64,000 nt of DNA, from assembly GCA_030386875.1 (NCBI GenBank), contig JASJYW010000026.1:10124246-10188245 (forward strand). The letters are read 5' to 3'. A program made the translations under genes and the position numbers. Source of the DNA: Morinoia aosen (taxonomy: Eukaryota; Arthropoda; Malacostraca; Amphipoda; Talitridae). The notes under the pieces are model-generated. The model worked only from the letters and a program-made list of their open reading frames with translations. It did not search any database and was not told where the DNA came from. This document shows positions 1 to 11,100 of the stretch, piece by piece. Within the stretch, counting starts at the first letter, position 1; each line of letters starts with the position of its first letter.

Positions 1-360
1 CACTCAGACATTCGTATTGCTAAATTAACAGTTTTAATCATGAACGGATGCGCCGACGGCGAATTGCAAATCGCTGAGGTTGCTGTTCACCTTGCGAGAT
101 GGGTTGTTTTGACGCTGCGGCCGTATGCTGCAGTCTCGCGCCGAGCTATTTTTGTTCCGTCGGAATGTCCGGCGATCAGCAAATTTAGATTGCATTCGTG
201 AGAAAGGTGTCTTGTCACCGGATATATATTTTTTTTTTTTTCAATACGATCAGCGTTTATTTTCTTTATGCAAGACTATCGTGGTTGTCAAGGACAGTTG
301 TCAGACAACCGAGATCTGATACCAAATTATATGTTGTATTTATTTTTAATTTATGTGACG
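1..360 (+). other. Element A spacer between pol and the splice acceptor
   Basis: Noncoding stretch matching 31284-31643 of element C in reverse complement, beginning with the shared motif around the first 20 bases. It contains a T-run near 228-241. Short ORFs here (starting at 125 and 198) have no counterpart start in C and are not called as genes. Given the downstream acceptor, this segment would be intronic in a spliced subgenomic RNA. Confidence 0.6.
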
Positions 361-395
361 GCCATGCTAATAGTTTCTGTATCTGTTCCTTGCAG
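361..395 (+). promoter_or_regulatory. Predicted 3' splice acceptor (branch site, pyrimidine tract, AG)
   Basis: The motif GCCATGCTAAT supplies an insect-like branch site (CTAAT). It is followed by a pyrimidine-rich tract (TTTCTGTATCTGTTCCT) and TGCAG, with the AG at 394-395. The same module is present in C (31249-31283, minus strand) and, with a changed tract, in D (63405-63436), although the sequence after it differs in D. Its position just after pol is where errantivirus-like elements splice their third gene. Splicing itself is inferred. Confidence 0.65.
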
Positions 396-398
396 CGC

Positions 399-548
399 AT
401 GCGCGGGACGAATCATCCATGGCTGAAGCGTTCGAGGGCGAGGCTGTCGCGGGTGCGGCGACGACTTTCGCTGGAAATGACGATTTCCTGGTCCTCTGCA
501 CGACAGTGGCGTTTGACCAAAAGTTTAATAACGTGGAGATCGCGCTGA
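399..548 (+). CDS. Small arginine-rich ORF (49 codons), first AUG after the acceptor
   Basis: The AUG at 399 is the first one in the predicted second exon, 3 nt after the splice point. The predicted 49-residue product has a basic N-terminal half with clustered arginines (for example SRARLSRVRRRL) and a C-terminal half ending ITWRSR. Element C encodes an ORF of exactly the same length and the same end (31096-31245). By my hand alignment 31 of 49 residues are identical, against about 20 of 43 for the overlapping membrane-protein frame. The arginine cluster resembles RNA-binding or nuclear-localisation peptides, but no family is recognised. Translation depends on splicing and is unproven. Confidence 0.5.
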   Translation: MRGTNHPWLKRSRARLSRVRRRLSLEMTISWSSARQWRLTKSLITWRSR

Positions 549-649
549 TAGTGATCCTCATCCTATTTTCGATGTTAGGACTCGCCATGATTCTTCATTG
601 TCTTCGTAGGAGAGCAACGATTCTAAATAGTCTTAGAGATCAACACTAA
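419..649 (+). CDS. Small single-pass membrane protein in the env position (76 codons)
   Basis: The predicted 76-residue protein has an acidic N-terminal region, one hydrophobic segment at about residues 39-61 (IALIVILILFSMLGLAMIL), and a basic tail ending RATILNSLRDQ. The counterpart in element C is the same length when started at the equivalent AUG, with about 41 of 76 identical residues by my count. The tail and the segment around CT..AFDQ are best conserved. Extending the frame upstream hits an in-frame TAG at 371-373, so here the ORF must start at 419. It occupies the position of env but is far too short for an envelope glycoprotein. It could be an accessory or pore-like protein; that is speculation. 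Confidence 0.6.
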   Translation: MAEAFEGEAVAGAATTFAGNDDFLVLCTTVAFDQKFNNVEIALIVILILFSMLGLAMILHCLRRRATILNSLRDQH

Positions 650-2277
650 AGAACTGTAGTAATGAACTTGGAAACGTGAAACTTATTTAGATTGGAAAAT
701 TTATTGAAAAATTTATTAATCAGAAAATTTATTAATCAGAAAATTTATAAGTGTTAGATTCTAAATTATTTGAAAATCTGGCGCGCAGTGGTAAATGAAA
801 CGCAAATCGCATGAAACACGCGATAAAATATGCGCGCAGTGTTCTCGTATTTCTAATTTTAAAACTATTTACCCCATGTGTTTAATTTAAGTATACTATT
901 TTTTATATTGACGCAAAAATTTTAATTAGCAAATCCTTTATTTGTTTTTGGTGTTAGAAGTGACATTACTAATTTGAATAAGTTGTGTTTTGATTGCATT
1001 ATTTTTTTTAATTGTGTGACAATTCGAAAGATTGCGTTTTTTTAAAAAAAAAAATAATTCAGGGCGATTTCTTGTTTTTGTTTTGTTTAAATTTTTCTAG
1101 GGGTATTATGCGAAAACGCAAAAGGTATTTGCGAAGATGCAACAGGTAATTATTTGTTAATTGATATGGCGTAGGTTGATTTAAAAATATTAAAATGGCG
1201 TTTCAATATGAACCTTTTTACACCGTTCTTCACGGCTGTCAACGTGCTGATTATATTTAAGCACGGTAAGTTAGTTGCTTTGCTTCTTTGCATATTTTTC
1301 ATTGCTTTGCTTTTTGCTTTAGTTATTAAGTTTTTTTATGATGACATGTTTTAAATTTTGTGTTGAAGTCGTACTAAACGTGCTTGAATTCTTTTCTTAA
1401 AGGATGATTGAAGTAATGAGATCCGAATTTTAATGGGTTTAAAAGTTTTAACATTTTAGTTGAATGCGGTTTTGCTAAAATATTATTTTTCTGCGGTGAA
1501 TTAATTTTAATTTTAGTGCTCTAAAAAAAAAAAAAAAAAAAAAATTTTTTTTTTGGCCTAACACTTATGCAATTTTTTGGCGTTCTATTAATTTTACTAT
1601 GTGGATAACCTAACTGATGCGACAGGGGGTGAATTGGTAAAAAGTTTTTTAATTTAACATGCATTTTACCGTGTTCTAGTTTTAGAGCTTTGGTTCTACC
1701 TTCAGTTGTGCGTTTTATTAATCAACGTGGTTGTTGCGTTACCCTGTAGTGATAGTGTAGTAACCGTAAATGCTTCTTTTCTACGGTTTATTTTGTTTCG
1801 TTGGGCCTACTGATATTTTTTTTTATTCCTCCGCGTTCTAGTTTTAATGCGTTGAATGCGTTACCTATAATCTAACTGCTTTGCGTTTGTTCTGTATGCG
1901 AGCTGTATGCGTTTAATGATGTATCAAAGTTTTTTAATTGATTACGACAGGTTGCGTATATTGTTCGCTGGAAGCTACCTTGTTTTGCTTGTTTTGCTTG
2001 AAAATAAGGCTTGGCGTGATAACAACTGTTAATTTCTTTTACTTTTGGTGATATAAATTGCGATGCGGTTAACGTAAATTAATGTACAACGGTTACGAGC
2101 GATGTCATAATAGTTCTTTTGCGTTTAGAATTATAGTACAATTTTTTTTTCCTGAATTACATTATTGTCAATTCATGACTTGATCACTGTCATTCTTTTC
2201 TTTCATTGATTGCTTTCATTCTGCGAATCTTGAATTTCGTGCAACCGTTTTATTTTTGTGGTATCCTAACAACTGTC
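650..2277 (+). other. Element A 3' untranslated region
   Basis: About 1.6 kb of A+T-rich sequence with no convincing ORF. It matches the region 29326-30994 of C in reverse orientation. Shared landmarks include the AAATTTATTAATCAG-type repeats near 695-750 (two units here, four in C) and the GCGCGCAGTG motif near 780. It contains homopolymer runs, including a long A/T run near 1524-1552. No host gene is visible. Confidence 0.75.
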
Positions 2278-2286
2278 GGGGGGGGG
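2278..2286 (+). promoter_or_regulatory. Polypurine tract (G9) of element A
   Basis: Nine consecutive G lie 5 bases upstream of the 3' LTR. In LTR elements this is the site that primes plus-strand DNA synthesis. Element C has the same G9 run at the same place relative to its 3' LTR (C9 on the plus strand at 29317-29325). Confidence 0.8.
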
Positions 2287-2291
2287 ACATA

Positions 2292-2463
2292 TATGCGGCA
2301 TCTCCGCACATGTTATCTGTAGTAGCTTTGTCTGTATCTGGAAGACACCAATAAGAAGCCGCTCTGTCGTGGCCAGTTGCTCAATCTACCGATTCCCATC
2401 CTGCTGTCAACACCTAGTGGAATAAACTCGCCAAGCTCACCATACTTGTTTCTCTGACCGCAC
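2292..2463 (+). repeat. 3' LTR of element A (about 172 bp)
   Basis: Begins TATGCGGCATCTCC like the LTRs of C and aligns with them end to end, with substitutions and small indels. It keeps an AATAAA polyadenylation signal at 2421-2426. The TATA motif seen in C is degenerate here (CAATAAG). The end is set by homology to C and by the return of element B gag sequence from about 2464. The duplicated target site cannot be checked because the 5' end is outside the window. Confidence 0.85.
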
Positions 2464-3731
2464 ACGGTGGCTGTCTGAGATGAACCTGGTTTGTACCAAT
2501 CAGTCGGTTTCCTAGCCACAACGGTTCCCGACACACTTTGTTCTTGACAGACACACGCACGGTTGTAACACTTCGAGCAACGCTTCGCTTCAGCTGTCTC
2601 TAATGCTTGGACTTCTAGAGTCCCCAATTCACGATCTCCAAAATAAGATTTTACGTGAGGCCTAGCACGAAAAGTTGGTCTCGGGAAATTTGGTCTCCAG
2701 TAAGGCCTACGCGTCCTACCTCTACCTTGGAATCCGCCTCTTGTCATTGTATGCACTTCGGCCTCATCACAGGCAGCTTCAAAGTTTGATTCGGACGAAT
2801 GATCATCCTCAGCACAATAGAATTCCACAGACCTCTCAGTTCGAGTCGCTAATATTTGCTTATCTTCGGGAAAATTGCGAATTACAGCCACAATTCTCTG
2901 AAGGAGTTCTTCCGAAGAGGTAAAGGGTTTGTTGAACAATTTTTTGGAAAAATCTTCTGTTACTAGGGGGTTGATGATGGCCATAGCTAACGCAACAATT
3001 AAAGTATTCTCGACATACTTATCGAGAGCAACAGGATCGGGACAACTTACTACATAGGGGTGTGCTCTGTTCGAACACTCCGGACTGTTCATTATTCTGT
3101 GGGTTAGTTTACGAATTTTGGACAGTATAGCAACAAACTGACTGGCCAACGCATCATTACGTTTTAGGCGTACATTGTTCAGGTCACAAGCGACCGCGTG
3201 CAAAGATCTCTCTCCTTTTGATATGTAAATATTTTCTAACAGGTGCACGACTTCTTCGAAAGTTAATTCGTAACCTTCACTAATTATGGAAGCTACTACT
3301 GTATTGAAGTCGCCAACCCGCTTGTCTGCAGTTCGCAACAATAAATTTAATTTCGCTTCCTCTGAATTATCAGATAGCATATTAAAATAAGCTCGCACAT
3401 TCTTTATGTGCGTCTCCAGGGTTTTGTTTTCTATGAAGTCCGGGTCAAAACGACGCCTTCTACCTCGAAATTGGGGAAGATCCTGTCCAGCAATCACAAC
3501 ACTAGGTATCGGACCGACAACAGAGGTCGTCACAGCGGTAACTGAGCTAGTGACAGGGACAACTGTGGTAGTAACTGTACTGGTAACAGGGGTGACTGTG
3601 GTGGTGGTCGTCATCGTGTTTGATACCGAAATCGACTTCGCGGAAAAAATAGGAACTGAAACCCTTCCTACTCGCGTCACATACGGGGTGGTTCTTATGT
3701 ACTCGTATTCGTCAGAGTCACTGCCCGACAT
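2464..3731 (-). pseudogene. gag of element B, 3' end removed by insertion of A
   Basis: About 422 codons of gag from an AUG at 3731, with close similarity to the D gag starting at 56193. Gag forms the virus-like particle of the element. Visible parts are an acidic N-terminus rich in S, D and E, a low-complexity Thr/Val stretch at residues about 35-70, the capsid-like core, an arginine-rich segment, and a cysteine cluster (CSKC...CVC). The C-terminal zinc knuckle seen in D is missing because the frame runs into the LTR of A and stops at 2313. The uninterrupted sequence at 3016-3017 is the empty-site equivalent of the mariner insertion in D. Confidence 0.9.
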
Positions 3732-3888
3732 AAAAACACAATATTCTTAGACCTCCGATTACCTTTAAGAAAAAAAATGTTCTCCACACAATAAAATTTT
3801 CTACATGCAATTGATAATATTCTACACACAATAACATTTTCTACGTGCAAACGATAATATTCTACATACAATAAAATTTTAACTCACA

Positions 3889-3894
3889 ACTCAC
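3889..3894 (-). promoter_or_regulatory. Predicted 5' splice donor in leader of B
   Basis: On the minus strand the leader reads CCACTGAAAAT then GTGAGT. D has CCACTGGAATT then GTGAGT at the aligned place (56055). C has GTAAGT in its leader. A donor here, paired with an acceptor after pol, would give a spliced message for the third gene. Confidence 0.5.
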
Positions 3895-4440
3895 ATTTTC
3901 AGTGGACTTCCGTGGACTTAAAACAGGCTAATTGCTAATTACTCGTGAAGGCTGGCACCACTCTGAATAGAGGTAAGCTGCTTCAGCTTACTTTTATATG
4001 CCAGAGACAATGGGCGCCAGAGGACAATGGGTGCTAGAGACAATGGCTACAACTTCCTTTAACTGTTTCAGAGAACAATGGACTACCGCTTCCTTCAATT
4101 GTCCTCACAGACAATGGACTACCGCCTCACACAATGCTTCCGCGTAGACGCTCGCTCTCTCACTCGCGAGAATCAGCTTGCTTACTGCGCTTTCGCAATG
4201 CCCCTGCTGCTCGCTCTCCCGCTACCAGAAATCAACTTCTGCGTTAAGGCTCTCCCACTTACTAAGAAACAGCGTGCACACTGCGCTTGCTATGCCTATG
4301 CTGCTTAAGTAGTTCTCACATAGAGAACTTCTTATTTATTAATTTTATAATGATTATGTATAATCATTAAATTGAGCTCATGCTTAATTAATTCGCAAGC
4401 AAACATTATCGGCGTATACTCAGCTTGCTATTTGGCGATG

Positions 4441-4520
4441 CGCAGATCTCGTCGATCTTCTCGTAGATCTCGTCGATCTTCTCGCAGATCTCGTCGATCT
4501 CTTCTCGTAGATCTCGTCGA
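4441..4520. repeat. 21-bp tandem repeat in leader of B
   Basis: Nearly four copies of a unit built from AGATCTCGTCGATCTTCTCG, with unit lengths about 21, 21, 23 and 15. Each copy carries an AGATCT site. The aligned stretch of D (about 55545-55615) is related but not tandem, so the expansion is specific to the B copy. Confidence 0.85.
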
Positions 4521-4850
4521 CAAACCAGGTTGTTGGTTTGGACCCCTCACTTCATTTTCTCCTTTGAGTAGCGATGAGTAGACTGGTGAAGACTGCGTAG
4601 CGTGTAAATTTTCGATTATTTTTTCTCTCTCGAAGTGTTTCTTGGAAAGAACTTCGATTTTCTGCGCTGACGTCTTTCTTCCTTTTCTCGATGCTCTGAA
4701 GTAATGTGATAACTGTGCGACGTTACTCCAACAGGGTGACACTCCTCACATTTAAAATCACGGATCAGCGGAACTGAAGATCAATTCTTGATATCTTTCT
4801 TCTTCAATGGGCATTGTGGCAATGTGGATATCTTTAATGTGGCACTCCCC

Positions 4851-4864
4851 ATACACGGGCACCA
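4851..4864 (-). promoter_or_regulatory. Primer binding site of element B
   Basis: Four bases after the LTR the minus strand reads TGGTGCCCGTGTAT, starting with the TGG expected opposite a tRNA 3' CCA. D has the variant TGGTGACCCATG at the same place. Which tRNA primes synthesis is not determined. Confidence 0.55.
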
Positions 4865-4868
4865 AATA

Positions 4869-5186
4869 TGTTCCGGCCCTTTTCAGTATTAGGCCGTAAC
4901 CAAACGCGGATGAGGTTCGGGAGTGAAATAGTTGCAGCAACGTAGTATTCTTTATTGTTACTTCAGGATTGACACAGGCTTCGTAATTGGTAGGAAGTCT
5001 TTAGATTGGAAGGTAATCTCGTAACTCTGTAGCGCATCTGTGATCTCTGCAGATGTTTTCTCGGCAGCCGAGCTTCAGCTACTGACAGCGATGCTTCTGT
5101 TTGTAGAAGCGACCTCTACGGCAGACCACCTCAAATGAACCACGATATCTCTCGCCGATCCTATTTATATGCCTGGCGGGCGCACA
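4869..5186 (-). repeat. 5' LTR of element B (about 318 bp)
   Basis: On the minus strand this runs from TGTGCGCC to GGAACA, giving TG...CA ends. It aligns with the 5' LTR of D (54876-55195). A TATA box (TATAAATAGG) lies near its start and an AATAAA motif in the middle. Ends are inferred from the shared boundary with the satellite and from the primer site. The 3' LTR is not in the window. Confidence 0.8.
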
Positions 5187-5187
5187 G

Positions 5188-8100
5188 AATGGCCCAAAAC
5201 ACGCATTTTAGCTCTGTTGACCGTGGAATCGGCTATATATGCACTTTCCGCCTATGTCGCCACGGGAAACAGCAAACGACGTGATTTTCACCGCATTCGG
5301 CCTAGGAATGGCCCAAAACACGCATTTTAGCTCTGTCGACCGTGGAATCGGCTAAATATGCACTTTCCGCCTATGTCGCCAGGGGAAACAGCAAACGACG
5401 TGATTTTCACCGCATTCGGAATAGGAACGGCCCAAAACACGCATTTTAGCTCTGTCGACCGTGGAATCGGCAAAATATGCACTTTCCGCCTATGTCGCCA
5501 CGGGAAACAGCAAACGACGTGATTTTCACCGCATTCGGCCTAAGAATGGCCCAAAACACGCATTTTAGCTCTGACGACCGTGGAATCGGCTAAATATGCA
5601 CTTTCCGCCTATGTCGCCACGGGAAACAGCAAACGACGTGATTTCACCGCATTCGGCCTAGGAATGGCCTAAAACACGCATTTTAGCTCTGTCGACCGTG
5701 GAATCGGCTAAATATGCACTTTCCGCCTATGTCGCCACGGGAAACAGCAAACGACGTGATTTTCACCGCATTCGGCCTATGAATGGCGCAAAACACGCAT
5801 TTTAGCTCTGTCGACCGTGGAATCGGCTAAATATGCACTTTCCACCTATGTCGCCACGGGAAACAGCAAACGATGTGATTTTAACCGCATTCGGCCTAGG
5901 AATGGCCCAAAACATGCATTTTAGCTCTGTCGACCGTGGAATCGGCTAAATATGCACTTTCCGCCTATGTCGCCACGGGAAACAGCAAACGACGTGATTT
6001 TTACCGCATTCGACCTAGGAATGGCCCAAAAAACGCATTTTAGCTCTGTCGACCGTGGAATCGGCTAAATATGCACTTTCCACCTATGTCGCCACGGGAA
6101 ACAGCAAACGACGTGATTTTCACCGCATTCGACCTATTAATGGCCCAAAACACGCATTTTAGCTCAGTCGACCGTGATATCGGCTAAATATGCACTTTCC
6201 GCCTATGTCGCCACGGGAAACAGCAAACGATGTGATTTTCACCGCATTCGGCCTAGGAATGGCCCAAAACACGCATTTTAACTCTGCCGACCGTGGAATC
6301 GGCTAAATATGCACTTTCCGCCTATGTCGCCGCGGGAAACAGCAAACGACGTGATTTTCACCGCATTCGGCCGAGGAGTGGCCCAAAACACGCATTATAG
6401 CTATTTCGACCGTGGAATCGGCTAAATATGCACTTTCCGCCTATGTCGCCACGGGAAACAGCAAACGACGTGATTTTCACCGCATTCGACCTAGGAGTGG
6501 CCCAAAACACGCATTTTAGCTCTGTCGACCGTGGAATCGGCTAAATATGCACTTTCCGCCTAAGTCGCCACGGGAAACAGCAAACGACGTGATTTTCACC
6601 GCGTTCGACCTAGGAATGGCCCAAAACACGCATTTTAGCTCTGTCGACCGTGGAATCGGCTAAATATGCACTTTCCGCCTATGTCGCCACGGGAAACAGC
6701 AAACGACGTGATTTTCACCGAATTCGGCCTAGGAATGGCCCAAAACACGCATTTTAGCTCTGTCGACCGTGGAATCGGCTAAATATGCACTTTCCGCCTA
6801 TGTCGCCACGGGAAACAACAAACGACCTGATTTTTACCGCATTCGACCTAGGAATGGCCCAAAACTCGCATTTTAGCTCTGTCGACCGTGGAATCGGCTA
6901 AATATGCACTTTCCGCCTATGTCGCCACGGGAAACAGCAAACGACGTGATTTTCACCGCATTCGACCTTGGAATGGCCCAAAACAAGCATTTTAGCTCTG
7001 TTGACCGTGGAATCGGCTAAATATGCACTTTCCGCCTATGTCGCCACGGGAAACAACAAACGACGTGATTTTCAGCGCATTCGGCCTAGGAATGGCCCAA
7101 GACACGCATTTTAGCTCTGTCGAAAGTGGAATCGGCTAAATATGCACTTTCAACCTATGTTGCCACGGGAAACAGCAAACGACGTTTTTTCACCGCATTC
7201 GGCCTAGGAATGGCCCAAAACACGCATTTTAGCTCTGTCGACCGTGGAATCGGCTAAATATGCACGTTCCGCCTATGTCGCCACGGGAAATAGCAAACGA
7301 CGTGATTTTCACCGCATTCGGCCTAGGAATGGCCCAAAACACGCATTTTAGCTCTGTCGACCGTGGAATCGGCTAAATATACACTTTCCGCCTATGTCGC
7401 CACGGGAAACAGCAAACGACGTGATTCCACCGCATTCGGCCTAGGAATGGCCTAAAACACGCATTTTAGCTCTGTCGACCGTGGAATCGGCTAAATATGC
7501 ACTTTCCGCCTATGTCGCCACGCTAATCAGCAAACGACGTGATTTTCACCGCATTCGGCCTATGAATGGCCCAAAACACGCATTTTAGCTCTGTCGACCG
7601 TGGAATCGGCTAAATATGCACTTTCCACCTATGTCGCCACGGGAAACAGCAAACGACGTGATTTTCACCGCATTCGGCCTAGAAATGGCCCAAGACACGC
7701 ATTTTAGCTCTGTCGACCGTGGAATCGGCTAAATATGCACTTTCCGCCTATGTCGCCACGGGAAACAGCAAACGACGGGATTTTTACCGCATTCGACCTA
7801 GGAATGGCCCAAAAAACGCATTTTAGCTCTGTCGACCGTGGAATCGGCTAAATATGCACTTTCCACCTATGTCGCCGCGGGAAACAGCAAACGACGTGAT
7901 TTTCACCGCATTCGGCCTAGGAGTGGCCCAAAACACGCATTTTAGCTATTTCGACCGTGGAATCGGCTAAGTATGCACTTTCCGCCTATGTCGCCACGGG
8001 AAACAGCAAACGACGTGATTTTCACCGCATTCGACCTAGGAGTGGCCCAAAACACGCATTTTAGCTCTGTCGACCGTGGAATCGGCTAAATATGCACTTT

Positions 8101-11100
8101 CCGCCTATGTCGCCACGGGAAATAGCAAACGACGTGATTTTCACCGCATTCGGCCTAGGAATGGCCCAAAACACGCATTTTAGCTCTGTCGACCGTGGAA
8201 TCGGCTATATATGCACTTTCCGCCTATGTCGCCGCGGGAAACAGCAAACGACGTGATTTTCACCGCATTCGGCCTAGGAATGGCCCAAAACACGCATTTT
8301 AGCTCTGTCGACCGTGGAATCGGCTAAATATGCACTTTCCGCCTATGTCGCCACGGAACACATCAAACGACGTGATTTTCACCGCATTCGGCCTAGGAAT
8401 GGCCCAAAACACGCATTTTAGCTCTGTTGACCGTGGAATCGGCTAAATATGCATTTTTTGCCTATGTCGCCACGGGAAACAGCAAACGACGTGATTTTCA
8501 CCGCATTCGACCTAGGAATGGCCCAAAACACGCATTTTAGCTCTGTCGACCGTGGAATCGGCTAAATATGCACTTTCCGCCTATGTCGCCACGGGAAACA
8601 GCAAACGACGTGATTTTCACCGCGTTCGACCTAGGAATGGCCCAAAACAAGCATTTTAGCTCTGTCGACCGTGGAATCGGCTATACATGCACTTTCCGCC
8701 TATGTCGCCGCGGGAAAGAGCAAACGACGTGATTTTCACCGCATTCGGCCTAGGAATGGCCCAAAACACGCATTTTAGGTCTGTCGACCGTGGAATCGGC
8801 TAAATATGCACCTTCAACCTATGTCGCACCGGGAAACAGCAAACGACGTGATTTTCACCGCATTCGGCCTAGGAATGGCCCAAAACACGCATTTTAGCTC
8901 TGTCGACCGTGGAATCGGCTAAATATGCACTTTCCGCCTATGTCGCCACGGGAAACAGCAAACGACGTGATTTTCACCGCATTCGGCCTAAGAATGGCTC
9001 AAAACACGCATTTTAGCTCTGTCGACCGTGGAATCGGCTAAATATGCACTTTCCGCCTATGTTGCCACGGGAAACAGCAAACGACGTGATTTTCACCGCA
9101 TTCGGCCTAGGAATAGCCTAAAACACGCATTTTAGCTCTGTTGACCGTGGAATCGGCTAAATATGCATTTTCCGCCTATGTCGCCACGGGAAACAGCAAA
9201 CGACGTGATTTTCACCGCATTCAGCCTAGGAATGGCCCAAAACACGCATTTTAGCTCTGTCGACCGTGGAATCGGCTAAATATGCACTTTCCACCTATGT
9301 CGCCACGGGAAACAGCAAACGACGTGATTTTCAACGCATTCGACCTATAAATGGCCCAAAACACGCATTTTAGCTCTGTCGACCGTAGAATCGGCTAAAT
9401 ATGCACTTTCCGCCTATGTCGCCACGGGAAACAGCAAACGATGTGATTTTCACCGCATTCGGCCTAGAAATGGCCCAAAACACGCATTTTAGCTCTGTCG
9501 ACCGTGGAATCGGCTAAATATGCACTTCCCGCCTATGTCGCCGCGGGAAACAGCAAACGACGTGATTTTCACCGCATTCGGCCTAGGAGTGGCCCAAAAC
9601 ACGCATTTTAGCTCTGTCGACCGTGGAATCGGCTAAATATGCACTTTCCGCCAATGTCGCCACGGGAAACTGCAAGCCACGTGATTTTCACCGCATTCGA
9701 CCTAGGAATGGCCCAAAACACGCATTTTAGCTCTGTCGACCGTGGAATCGGCTAAATATGCACTTTCCGCCTATGTCGCCACGGGAAACAACAAACGACC
9801 TGATTTTTACCGCATTCGACCTAGGAATGGCCCAAAACTCGCATTTTAGCTCTGTCGACCGCGGAATCGGCTAAATATGCACTTTCCGCCTATGTCGCCA
9901 CGGGAAACAGCAAACGACGTGATTTTCACCGCATTCGACCTTGGAATGGCCCAAAACAAGCATTTTAGCTCTGTTGACCGTGGAATCGGCTAAATATGCA
10001 CTTTCCGCCTATGTCGCCACGGGAAACAACAAACGACGTGATTTTCAGCGCATTCGGCCTAGGAATGGCCCAAAACACGCATTTTAGCTCTGTCGAAAGT
10101 GGAATCGGCTAAATATGCACTTTCAACCTATGTTGCCACGGGAAACAGCAAACGACGTTTTTTCACCGCATTCGGCCTAGGAATGGCCCAAAACACGCAT
10201 TTTAGCTCTGTCGACCGTGGAATCGGCTAAATATGCACGTTCCGCCTATGTCGCCACGGGAAATAGCAAACGACGTGATTTTCACCGCATTCGGCCTAGG
10301 AATGGCCCAAAACACGCATTTTAGCTCTGTCGACCGTGGAATCGGCTAAATATACACTTTCCGCCTATGTCGCCACGGGAAACAGCAAACGACGTGATTC
10401 CACCGCATTCGGCCTAGGAATGGCCTAAAACACGCATTTTAGCTCTGTCGACCGTGGAATCGGCTAAATATGCACTTTCCGCCTATGTCGCCACGCTAAT
10501 CAGCAAACGACGTGATTTTCACCGCATTCGGCCTATGAATGGCCCAAAACACGCATTTTAGCTCTGTCGACCGTGGAATCGGCTAAATATGCACTTTCCA
10601 CCTATGTCGCCACGGGAAACAGCAAACGACGTGATTTTCACCGCATTCGGCCTAGAAATGGCCCAAGACACGCATTTTAGCTCTGTCGACCGTGGAATCG
10701 GCTAAATATGCACTTTCCGCCTATGTCGCCACGGGAAACAGCAAACGACGTGATTTTTACCGCATTCGACCTAGGAATGGCCCAAAAAACGCATTTTAGC
10801 TCTGTCGACCGTGGAATCGGCTAAATATGCACTTTCCACCTATGTCGCCGCGGGAAACAGCAAACGACGTGATTTTCACCGCATTCGGCCTAGGAGTGGC
10901 CCAAAACACGCATTTTAGCTATTTCGACCGTGGAATCGGCTAAGTATGCACTTTCCGCCTATGTCGCCACGGGAAACAGCAAACGACGTGATTTTCACCG
11001 CATTCGACCTAGGAGTGGCCCCAAAACACGCATTTTAGCTCTGTCGACCGTGGAATCGGCTAAATATGCACTTTCCGCCTATGTCGCCACGGGAAATAGC

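Larger units (their letters stand above)
1..2463 (+). mobile_element. Element A: 3' end of a Ty3/gypsy-type LTR retrotransposon
   Basis: This is the 3' portion of an LTR element whose gag, pol and 5' LTR lie to the left of the window. The whole stretch aligns by eye, in reverse orientation, with 29139-31643 of element C. In order it holds the post-pol spacer, a splice acceptor, two overlapping small ORFs, a long A+T-rich 3' UTR, a G9 polypurine tract and a 3' LTR. It ends inside the gag gene of element B, so it is a nested insertion. It is clearly diverged from C and is the older of the two copies or a sister subfamily. Confidence 0.9.
3732..4850 (-). other. Leader (5' UTR) of element B
   Basis: About 1.1 kb between primer site and gag, similar to the leader of D over much of its length. 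It contains a predicted splice donor (3889-3894) and a 21-bp tandem repeat (4441-4520). A 104-codon ORF (4428-4742, minus strand) overlaps the repeat. It begins at a GTG rather than AUG and is broken by a stop in D, so I do not call it a gene. Confidence 0.7.
2464..5186 (-). mobile_element. Element B: 5' part of a Ty3/gypsy-type element, cut by element A
   Basis: Reading on the minus strand, this holds a 5' LTR, primer site, leader and most of gag. Leader and gag closely match element D (54876-58400), so B and D belong to one subfamily, distinct from A and C. The gag is broken by insertion of A at about 2463. The rest of B is expected beyond the left edge of A. The 5' LTR directly abuts the satellite. 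Confidence 0.9.

Noticed and set aside
4428-4742. 104-codon ORF in the B leader, partly conserved in D
   Set aside because: It starts at GTG, its C-terminus is the translated 21-bp repeat, and the D copy has an in-frame stop. The nucleotide conservation fits a recent common ancestor.
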